From Planctomycetota bacterium (GTDB lineage Bacteria; Planctomycetota; Planctomycetia; Planctomycetales; Planctomycetaceae), in contig JAQBZS010000416.1 of assembly GCA_027622115.1 (NCBI GenBank), positions 1 to 6,636 of the forward strand: a stretch of DNA of 6,636 bases, given 5' to 3'. This document shows, one piece after another, positions 1 through 4,946 of this stretch. Position 1 is the first letter of the stretch. Every line of letters begins with the position of its first letter. The position numbers and the translations under genes were made by a program. The notes beneath the pieces are model-generated. The model did not search any database. It was not told the DNA's origin and worked only from the letters and a program-made list of their open reading frames with translations.

Positions 1-1
1 A

Positions 2-139
2 GAGGAAGAGACCTATACCCCCGATAATCCAGCGCCTCCCATGACACTGGCGGACGAGAAGTCCGGGCTTCCGATCCGTTCGCAAAACGCGGAAAAGAAG
101 TCTTCGTCCGGCAAGTCGAACAGAAAGTCGTCTAGATAA
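2..139 (+). CDS. C-terminal end of an unidentified protein entering from the left edge
   Basis: The plus-strand frame beginning at base 2 stays open from the window edge to a TAA at 137-139 and gives 45 residues; the other two plus frames hit stops within about 45 bases. The peptide begins EEETYTPDNPAPPMTLADEK and ends in a Lys/Ser/Arg-rich tail (SSSGKSNRKSSR). It looks like an acidic and proline-containing linker followed by a basic disordered tail, as seen at the ends of some nucleic-acid-binding proteins, but no family can be assigned. It converges on ubiD, and the two stop regions overlap by 8 bases (132-139), leaving no room for a terminator between them. It could be a chance open frame, because 45 codons is short. 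The good fit of its end to the end of ubiD argues mildly for a real gene. Confidence 0.5.
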   Translation, partial: EEETYTPDNPAPPMTLADEKSGLPIRSQNAEKKSSSGKSNRKSSR

Positions 140-1958
140 CACCGTGCAAGGGACCGCCGACGACGGCCAACTGATCGACTCGTCGAGTCACTTGCGGGTC
201 TTCGATCAGCGGCGGAGCGTGATGCGGCTTGATGCGAGCATCAATGACCAACGCCCCCGCACATCCCCAATGCTTTTGGTCGATTGAGGCGCCAACTCCA
301 TGGATGTCGGCGGCCGGGTTGGATCGCGTGAAAGTTGTCCACACGAAATTGTTCACCGTTCGAGCCGTGAACTCGCTGTCATCGACGACGACCACCAACG
401 GAAACCGATTAAGCGGATGATCCGTCCCGATTTTTCGGCAAACGCGATCCAATTGCTGGGAATCGACGAATTTACCCGCCTCAACCGCCAGCACTCCCGG
501 CAGACAGATTCGCGGGTTGCGGAATTGTTCCGGCAATTGGAAGCCCGTCGGCAAGGTCTCCGGCAATTCACGTCTGGCTCGTCCGGCGACTGCGATCACC
601 ACTTTCGAGCCTGAATTCAGACCGGTTCCGGAATAGTCGAGCGTGTCGATCGTGGTGCGGGTCTGAAAGTGCAAGTCGGTGCTCCAGTTGACTCGTTCGA
701 GCAGGTGCCGCAGAAATGCTGGGAGATTCTCGACGTCCAACATGGGTTGATCCTCACGCGCGATGATCAGCAGATACTTCGCCAACGACAACTGACCCTG
801 ACCGAGAATTGCATTCGCGCAGGTCAACAGTTCCTGCGGCCGACGGTTGTCTGAATACGGGACATAGCGTTCGCTGCCAATCGCCAACAGCAAGGGATGG
901 ACTCCGGCAGCGTCCACGGCGTGAACCGCATGCACGCCCGGCAGCACCGACGGAATCGCTGGGCCGGTAATCTCATGGATAATGGCTCCGAACGACGTGT
1001 CCTCTTGCGGGGGCCGACCGACCGTGGTGAACGGCCAAATGGCATCCTTGCGATGGAAGACTTTCTCGACGTTCAGCACCGGGAAATTGTGGGCCAAGCT
1101 GTAATAGCCCAAGTGATCGCCGAATGGGCCTTCCGGAAGCCGCAGGTCGGGGTCGATCGTTCCCGAAATGCAGAAGTCGGCTTCGGCCGCGATCGGCAAG
1201 TGACTCTGCCCATGAACCATGCGAAGCGCACGACCGCCGAGTGCCGCGGCGAATGACAATTCCGGTACGCCTTCGGGCAGCGGCATCACCGCGGACAGCA
1301 TCATTGCGGGGGGGCCGCCGACCAACACGTTGGCTCGCAGTGGTTCGCCGCGTTCGATTGCCGCCGCGTGGTGAATGCCGATCGACCGATGGATTTGGTA
1401 GTGCATGCCGACTTGCCGGTTGACGGCGTATTCGCCGCCGGACAATTGGATGCGATACATACCCAGATTCGAATTCTTCCAACCCGGTCGGTCGGGATGT
1501 TCGGTGTAGACTTCCGGCAGGGTTACGAATGCTCCGCCATCGTCCGGCCAACTCACGAGCTGCGGCAATTGATCGATCGTGGTTTCACAAGCGGTGACGG
1601 CACCGCGGCGACGCTTCCGAGGCCACATTCGCCAGAGCGTCAGAGGCACATCGAGATATCGGAAGGGTTGCCGGAACATTCGCGATGGATCGACTTTGAG
1701 TTCGATCAGATGTTTGACGGCGTTGATGGCGTCGCGGAATAGAAAGCGAGTGCGATCGATGGTCCCGAACAGGTTGCTGACCATCGGAAACCGACAGCCC
1801 TTCACGCGTTCAAAGAACACGGCCGGCCCGCCTGCCGCATACACTCGCCGCTGGATCTCGGCAGCTTCGAGATGCGGATCGATCTCGACCGAGATGCGCA
1901 CGAGCTGCTTGGTCCGTTCCAAGTCAGTGACACAATCTCGCAGCGTGCGGTATCCCAT
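132..1958 (-). CDS. ubiD: UbiD-family prenyl-FMN-dependent decarboxylase
   Basis: This is a (de)carboxylase of the UbiD/Fdc family, which uses prenylated FMN to remove carboxyl groups from aromatic or alpha,beta-unsaturated acids. Residues here are counted from the upstream TTG at 1973; subtract 5 for the ATG start at 1958, which is preferred because GGAAAG lies 7 bases before it and the protein then opens MGYRTLRDCV, as expected for the family. Family landmarks are NSNLGMYR (167-174), GMH (189-191), VGGPPAMMLSAVMPLPEG (218-235), PELSFA (237-242), EGPFGDHLGYY (281-291) and TVGRPPQED (317-325). By comparison with Fdc1 (N168, R173, H191, E233, E277, E282), the metal/cofactor ligands are N169, H191 and E238, and the catalytic R-E-E/D set is R174, E281 and D286; Asp at the last position also occurs in E. 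coli UbiD. At 608 residues it is longer than E. coli UbiD (about 497) and closer to the roughly 610-residue forms annotated as menaquinone-pathway decarboxylases (MqnL-like), so a role in menaquinone synthesis is likely but the substrate is not proven. It is divergent from the flavin reductase gene. Confidence 0.93.
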   Translation of the reverse strand: MGYRTLRDCVTDLERTKQLVRISVEIDPHLEAAEIQRRVYAAGGPAVFFERVKGCRFPMVSNLFGTIDRTRFLFRDAINAVKHLIELKVDPSRMFRQPFRYLDVPLTLWRMWPRKRRRGAVTACETTIDQLPQLVSWPDDGGAFVTLPEVYTEHPDRPGWKNSNLGMYRIQLSGGEYAVNRQVGMHYQIHRSIGIHHAAAIERGEPLRANVLVGGPPAMMLSAVMPLPEGVPELSFAAALGGRALRMVHGQSHLPIAAEADFCISGTIDPDLRLPEGPFGDHLGYYSLAHNFPVLNVEKVFHRKDAIWPFTTVGRPPQEDTSFGAIIHEITGPAIPSVLPGVHAVHAVDAAGVHPLLLAIGSERYVPYSDNRRPQELLTCANAILGQGQLSLAKYLLIIAREDQPMLDVENLPAFLRHLLERVNWSTDLHFQTRTTIDTLDYSGTGLNSGSKVVIAVAGRARRELPETLPTGFQLPEQFRNPRICLPGVLAVEAGKFVDSQQLDRVCRKIGTDHPLNRFPLVVVVDDSEFTARTVNNFVWTTFTRSNPAADIHGVGASIDQKHWGCAGALVIDARIKPHHAPPLIEDPQVTRRVDQLAVVGGPLHGVI

Positions 1959-1965
1959 GCGTGAG

Positions 1966-1971
1966 CTTTCC
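1966..1971 (-). promoter_or_regulatory. Ribosome binding site that decides the ubiD start
   Basis: On the minus strand the bases read GGAAAG, followed by 7 bases and the ATG at 1958. The alternative TTG at 1973 overlaps this Shine-Dalgarno-like motif and has no comparable motif at a suitable distance. The ATG start is therefore preferred and shortens the protein by five residues (MESSR). Confidence 0.6.
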
Positions 1972-1981
1972 AAACGGCTTG

Positions 1982-2010
1982 TTGGAAGTTTGAACGGGAG
2001 TCAATATTGT
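1982..2010 (+). promoter_or_regulatory. Weak sigma-70-like promoter candidate for the flavin reductase gene
   Basis: TTGGAA (1982-1987) and TATTGT (2005-2010) are 17 bases apart, and each matches four of six consensus bases. The -10 element falls inside the inverted repeat at 1995-2026, so a protein bound there could block it. Two 4/6 boxes are easily found by chance, and planctomycete promoters are poorly defined, so this is only a candidate. Confidence 0.2.
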
Positions 2011-2026
2011 GCGGTATCGACTCCCG
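1995..2026. promoter_or_regulatory. Inverted repeat between divergent ubiD and flavin reductase genes (candidate operator)
   Basis: Perfect 8-base arms CGGGAGTC (1995-2002) and GACTCCCG (2019-2026) flank a 16-base spacer that is AT-richer than its surroundings. The repeat sits near the middle of the 115-base region between the two divergent starts, 37 bases from ubiD and 48 bases from the flavin reductase ATG. Its symmetry and position fit a binding site for a dimeric regulator controlling both genes. The alternative is a stem in one of the two 5' leaders. No regulator gene is visible in the window. Confidence 0.4.
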
Positions 2027-2073
2027 CCCCGACCCATTCCACCCGTGTTTGATCGAATCAGAACGAGACAGTC

Positions 2074-2586
2074 ATGACAGACGCCGCCTCGGAAACCAAC
2101 CCGCAACAGGAAACGATTGGCCGAGTCCTCGGTCGCATTCCAAGTGGGGTGTTCATCGTCACGGCGAGTGACGGCGATGGACGTGAAACCGGGCTCTTGG
2201 CCAGTTGGATTCAACAAGCCGGCTTCGCGCCTCCGACCATCAGCGTTGCCGTCAACAGGTCACGGTATTTGAACGATTGGTTGGCGAAGAACCCGCGACT
2301 GGTGATCAACATCGTGGGTGACAATCAATTCGAATTCCTGAAGCATTTCGGCAAGGGCTTCGAAGCGGACCAGGCCGCATTCGAAGGATTGACTCTCGGA
2401 CGCGCGACCAACGGCTTGCCGGTCCTGTTGGACGCGATTGGATTCCTCGAAGGATCCGTCACGGTGCGGATCGAATCCGGCGACCACACGATTTATCTCG
2501 TCGAGATTGAAAATGCTGGTGCTCATGTTTCGCTCGACGAAACTAAGCCGTACGTTCATGTGCGCAAAAACGGCTTTGGCTATTAA
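2074..2586 (+). CDS. Flavin reductase-like FMN-binding split-barrel protein
   Basis: This 170-residue protein matches the flavin reductase-like family (FMN-binding split barrel), whose members reduce FMN or FAD with NAD(P)H and hand over the reduced flavin, or act as the reductase half of two-component systems. Recognisable parts in order are: an opening strand GRVLGRIPSGVFIVTA (16-31); the flavin-phosphate segment GLLASWIQQAGFAPP (40-54) and ISVAV (56-60); HFGKGF (91-96); a core strand around GDHTIYLVEIENAG (136-149); and the C-terminal HVRKNGFGY (162-170). The pattern resembles the flavin reductase module at the C-terminus of cyanobacterial flavodiiron proteins, but here it stands alone. 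There is no signal peptide, so it is probably cytoplasmic. The ATG at 2074 has only a weak purine-rich stretch (ACGAGA, 2064-2069) before it. It diverges from ubiD, which suggests, but does not show, that it supplies FMNH2 for prenyl-FMN formation. The electron donor and physiological flavin cannot be read from the sequence. Confidence 0.88.
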   Translation: MTDAASETNPQQETIGRVLGRIPSGVFIVTASDGDGRETGLLASWIQQAGFAPPTISVAVNRSRYLNDWLAKNPRLVINIVGDNQFEFLKHFGKGFEADQAAFEGLTLGRATNGLPVLLDAIGFLEGSVTVRIESGDHTIYLVEIENAGAHVSLDETKPYVHVRKNGFGY

Positions 2587-2614
2587 TCCGCGTATCCGCG
2601 TTCACTTCGAAAAC

Positions 2615-2623
2615 TGGTAGAAT
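2615..2623 (+). promoter_or_regulatory. Possible extended -10 promoter upstream of the lipoprotein gene
   Basis: TGGTAGAAT has the TGn extension and a -10 hexamer (TAGAAT) matching five of six consensus bases; no convincing -35 is present. If used, it would give a leader of about 250 bases that contains the whole composite repeat at 2675-2858. Chance occurrence is quite possible. Confidence 0.2.
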
Positions 2624-2674
2624 GGTAACCCGACGCGTGAGCTTTGATGTTGGGCGTTTTAGTCGCGAAACGAC

Positions 2675-2858
2675 GGCAGCATATAGCCTGGGGTGCAAAC
2701 CCCAGGTATCAATTCAACCCAATCGATCCGTAGCCGCGGAGCGGCGAAAGCAATTGACCGTTGCTGTCGCATCTCCGCAATTTCGCCGTAGATCGACTCG
2801 ATACATGGGGTTCCGCTGCGCTCCACCCCAGGCTACATGCTGCCGCCGCTCCGCGGCT
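2675..2858. repeat. Composite repeat: two copies of one module in opposite, tail-to-tail orientation
   Basis: Copy F reads on the plus strand from 2675 to 2749 and copy R on the minus strand from 2844 down to 2781. Both share, in the same order, GGCAGCAT(A/G)TAGCCTGGGGT, a loop, ACCCCA(G/T)GTATC, TCGATC and a terminal CGGCGAAA. In copy F the loop is only GCAA, making an 8-bp hairpin; copy R has a longer loop. A second block AGCCGCGGAGCGGCG lies inside F (2732-2746), and its exact reverse complement lies just outside R (2844-2858). The spacer is 2750-2780. Conceptual translations give SLGCKPQV- and SLGWSAAEPHV-type peptides, which I remember as common spurious ORFs in planctomycete genomes (from memory, not checked). 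The open frames across this block on either strand (2622-2867 plus, 2709-2891 minus) are best treated as non-coding. Confidence 0.8.
2687..2706 (+). repeat. Perfect 8-bp hairpin within the left repeat module
   Basis: CCTGGGGT (2687-2694) and ACCCCAGG (2699-2706) are exact reverse complements around a GCAA loop. GCAA belongs to the GNRA tetraloop class, which stabilises RNA hairpins. No run of T follows, so it is not an intrinsic terminator for the flavin reductase gene. It may protect the 3' end of that transcript or mark the mobile repeat unit. Confidence 0.75.
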
Positions 2859-2882
2859 GAAATGTGAAACGCGGGGCTCATC

Positions 2883-4622
2883 ATGAATCACATCAACAAT
2901 TCACAATCATCAATCGCCAATCGTCAATTCTCCGCATGTTTGATGTTGCTCGTTGCGATCGGCTGCTCGGATTCGAAATCGGCTTCGGACACAAACAGCA
3001 CCGTGCTGCCCAAGAGCGAACAAGTCAGCAATTCCAACAACCGCATCCAATTCCAGGATGTCGCGCCAGAAGCAGGCGTCCGCTTTTCGTTTCGAAACGG
3101 CACCACGGAACAGCATGCAACGATGCTGGAGACACTCGGCGGCGGCGTGGGCATCTTCGACTATGACCGCGATGGGTTGGCGGATGTGTTGTTGAGTGGC
3201 GGCGGTTCGGTGACCGACACGCAGCAAGTTGTCGGCAGTCCGTCAGCGCTCTTTCGAAACCTTGACGGTTTGAAGTTCCAGAATGTGTCGCAACCCGCTG
3301 CGATTGAAGGCGGCGCGTTTTATTCACACGGTGTCTCCGCGACCGACTTCGACAATGATGGATTTACCGACGTGCTGATCACGGGATACGGCGGTTTGCA
3401 CCTCCATCACAATGAAGGCGACGGCAGCTTTACCGACGTGATCCTCGATTCACGGATCACGCCTCCGCCCTGGAGTAACTCCGCGGCCTGGGGCGACATC
3501 AACGGAGACGGATCGCTCGATCTTCTGATTGTGCAGTACTTGAACTGGTCGTTTGAGAATGATCCCACATGTCGCGACACCGCGCAGCGCCGGCTGGAAG
3601 TGTGCAATCCAAAGGACTTCAGACCATTGCCGGATGCTCTCTTCATCAGCAACGGCGATGGCACGTTTCGAGACGCGACTCGCGAATACGGGATCCGGTC
3701 GGACGGCAAGGGGCTCGGCGTGCTGATGGCGGATGTGGATCTCGACGGCGACACGGACATTTATGTCGCAAACGACACAACCGCCAACTTTCTATATCGC
3801 AATGACGGCCGAGATGGGCTCAAGGAAGTCGGCTTGACGAGTGGCAGCGGCATGGACCGTCTCGGCGGGCCGGACGGCAGCATGGGCACGGACATCGCCG
3901 ATTTTGACGGAGACGGACTACCGGATTTGTGGGTGGTCAATTACGAGCAAGAATCTTTCGTCTTGTACCGCAACAATGGTGATTGCACTTTTGGCGACGT
4001 CAGCCGCCTGGTGGGCATCGAGGCGCTGTCCGGTTTGTACGTGGGTTGGGGCACGGTGTTTCTCGACGCCGACTTGGATGGCGATCCGGATCTCTTCGTG
4101 TCCAACGGGCACCCGAATCGATATCCATTTCTTTCGCCGAGGCGGCAACTGCCGTTGATGTTTGCCAACCATGCGGGAAAGCGCTTTAAAAACGTGGCGA
4201 CTTCGGCAGGCACGTACATGTCGACACCGCACAATGGACGCGGCGCGGCGATCGGCGACTTGAACAACGACGGCGACTTTGACGTGGTGGTGTCGCACAT
4301 CGACGAGCCCGCAGCGATACTCGAAAACGTGACCGCCGGAACGCGTCGGTGGTTGCGCATGCGGCTGATCGGACGATCGACGAATCGTGACGCCATCGGC
4401 GCGGTCGTGCGAATTCAAGCGGACGACCGCGAGCAAGTGGTCCAAGTCAAAGGCGGAGGCAGTTATCTTTCGACGAGTGATTTACGGTTGCTTGTCGGTC
4501 TCGGGGCGAGCACAACGGCGACCGTCAAAGTTGACTGGCCGTCCGGAATGAAGCAGGAACTTGCGTTCGATTCGGTCGATCGCGAACTGGTTTTGGTCGA
4601 GCCCGAAGATGCTGTTGAATAA
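2883..4622 (+). CDS. CRTAC1-type FG-GAP/VCBS repeat lipoprotein with C-terminal ASPIC/UnbV domain
   Basis: The 579-residue product starts with a short hydrophobic segment CLMLLVAIGC and a lipobox-like AIGC, so Cys28 would be lipidated and the protein exported and membrane-anchored. A Ser/Asn/Thr-rich linker runs to about residue 55. Seven Ca-binding-type DxDxDGxxD loops follow at 93-101, 155-163, 205-213, 284-292, 340-348, 395-403 and 459-467, as expected for a seven-bladed FG-GAP/VCBS beta-propeller. LEVCNPKDF (238-246), before DALFISNGDGTF, resembles a conserved Cys-Pro insert of the family. Residues about 504-555 (AIGAVVRI to VDWPSG) are the ASPIC/UnbV domain. Such proteins are abundant in planctomycetes; their function is mostly unknown and usually described as surface binding or adhesion. 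The n-region has one Arg and no Lys and is encoded by CAAT-rich DNA, so the start could be misplaced. However, the next Met (21) leaves too short a signal, so the ATG at 2883 is kept. CGGGGC is a weak ribosome site. An intrinsic terminator follows the stop. Confidence 0.92.
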   Translation: MNHINNSQSSIANRQFSACLMLLVAIGCSDSKSASDTNSTVLPKSEQVSNSNNRIQFQDVAPEAGVRFSFRNGTTEQHATMLETLGGGVGIFDYDRDGLADVLLSGGGSVTDTQQVVGSPSALFRNLDGLKFQNVSQPAAIEGGAFYSHGVSATDFDNDGFTDVLITGYGGLHLHHNEGDGSFTDVILDSRITPPPWSNSAAWGDINGDGSLDLLIVQYLNWSFENDPTCRDTAQRRLEVCNPKDFRPLPDALFISNGDGTFRDATREYGIRSDGKGLGVLMADVDLDGDTDIYVANDTTANFLYRNDGRDGLKEVGLTSGSGMDRLGGPDGSMGTDIADFDGDGLPDLWVVNYEQESFVLYRNNGDCTFGDVSRLVGIEALSGLYVGWGTVFLDADLDGDPDLFVSNGHPNRYPFLSPRRQLPLMFANHAGKRFKNVATSAGTYMSTPHNGRGAAIGDLNNDGDFDVVVSHIDEPAAILENVTAGTRRWLRMRLIGRSTNRDAIGAVVRIQADDREQVVQVKGGGSYLSTSDLRLLVGLGASTTATVKVDWPSGMKQELAFDSVDRELVLVEPEDAVE

Positions 4623-4661
4623 CTGTACCATAATTACATCTCTGCACTGCAAACCGTGAGC

Positions 4662-4687
4662 ATGCGCGCGGCTTGCGCGCATTTTTT
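4662..4687 (+). terminator. Rho-independent terminator of the lipoprotein gene
   Basis: ATGCGCGC (4662-4669) pairs perfectly with GCGCGCAT (4675-4682) around the five-base loop GGCTT, and the stem runs straight into six Ts (4682-4687). It begins 39 bases after the TAA of the FG-GAP/ASPIC gene. GC-rich stem, short loop and T tract are the full set of features of an intrinsic terminator, and they imply that the symporter gene downstream has its own promoter. Confidence 0.82.
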
Positions 4688-4688
4688 G

Positions 4689-4748
4689 AACAGGAGACAA
4701 GAGAGGAAACAGAGTTTCGTTTCTCCGTTTCCTCTGTTGTCTCCTGTT
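4689..4748. repeat. Long inverted repeat, 26-base arms, 8-base loop
   Basis: Left arm 4689-4714 (beginning AACAGGAGACAAG) and right arm 4723-4748 (ending TTGTCTCCTGTT) match at 24 of 26 positions around TTTCGTTT. One arm is almost all purine (AACAGGAGACAAGAGAGGAA). Four more A-T pairs are possible outside a single G/A mismatch (4684-4687 with 4750-4753). The flanks are T before and A after the stem, so neither strand has a terminator-like T tract behind it. It sits two bases after the intrinsic terminator. The near-perfect arms suggest a dispersed repeat or RNA-stabilising hairpin; its function is unknown. Confidence 0.8.
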
Positions 4749-4753
4749 AAAAA

Positions 4754-4783
4754 CGAAGGATAGAGATCCTCGCTTGTCCTTCG
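4754..4783. repeat. Short inverted repeat
   Basis: CGAAGGA (4754-4760) and TCCTTCG (4777-4783) are exact reverse complements around 16 bases, and a competing 5-bp hairpin AGGAT/ATCCT lies at 4757-4770. It is a weak structure but forms part of the chain of inverted repeats filling this gap. Confidence 0.4.
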
Positions 4784-4820
4784 GATTACATTCTTTGGTT
4801 CCGGCCAACGCCTGGGCCAA

Positions 4821-4902
4821 GATCTCTGCGCCTCTGCTTGATATTAGTTTTGTGACACTTCGCCCGGTGCTCTAAGCAAGTTCACGCAGAGACGCAGAGA
4901 TC
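4821..4902. repeat. Inverted repeat of the TCTGCG type, 21-base arms
   Basis: Left arm 4821-4841 (GATCTCTGCGCCTCTGCTTG...) and right arm 4882-4902 (...ACGCAGAGACGCAGAGATC) are reverse complements at 19 of 21 positions, with a 40-base spacer. Each arm also holds an internal direct repeat of CTCTGCG/CTCTGC. Similar CTCTGCG-rich intergenic repeats are, from memory, scattered through many bacterial genomes including planctomycetes. With the terminator and the two repeats before it, this accounts for most of the 324-base gap between the lipoprotein and symporter genes. No gene is seen in that gap. Confidence 0.75.
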
Positions 4903-4946
4903 GCTGAGGAGATCCACACGCCACTCATCCGCACTCGGGTAAACCT

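Noticed and set aside
973..1551. Long open frame (192 codons) on the minus strand inside ubiD
   Set aside because: It is Arg/Pro-rich out-of-frame translation of the well-supported ubiD gene, with no recognisable domain or ribosome site.
1959..1969. 11-base match GCGTGAGCTTT shared with 2635-2645
   Set aside because: One copy is the ubiD ribosome-site region and the other lies near the repeat block; the match does not extend on either side and may be chance.
2260..2559. Minus-strand 99-codon frame opposite the flavin reductase gene
   Set aside because: It is a shadow of a clearly recognisable plus-strand flavin reductase domain.
2675..2858. Repeat block considered as a CRISPR array or a riboswitch
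   Set aside because: There are only two copies, in opposite orientation with unequal loops, no regular spacers, and no known riboswitch core was recognised.
3918..4445. Long minus-strand open frames opposite the FG-GAP/ASPIC gene
   Set aside because: The Asp/Gly-rich repeats of the plus-strand gene create open antisense frames; the products (His/Arg/Val-rich) show no family features.
4689..4753. Long hairpin considered as a bidirectional terminator
   Set aside because: The T run precedes the stem and the A run follows it on the plus strand, so neither direction has a T tract after the stem.
4838..4860. TTGATA upstream of the symporter considered as a -35 box
   Set aside because: No acceptable -10 hexamer is found 15-19 bases downstream; that region is GC-rich (CGCCCG).
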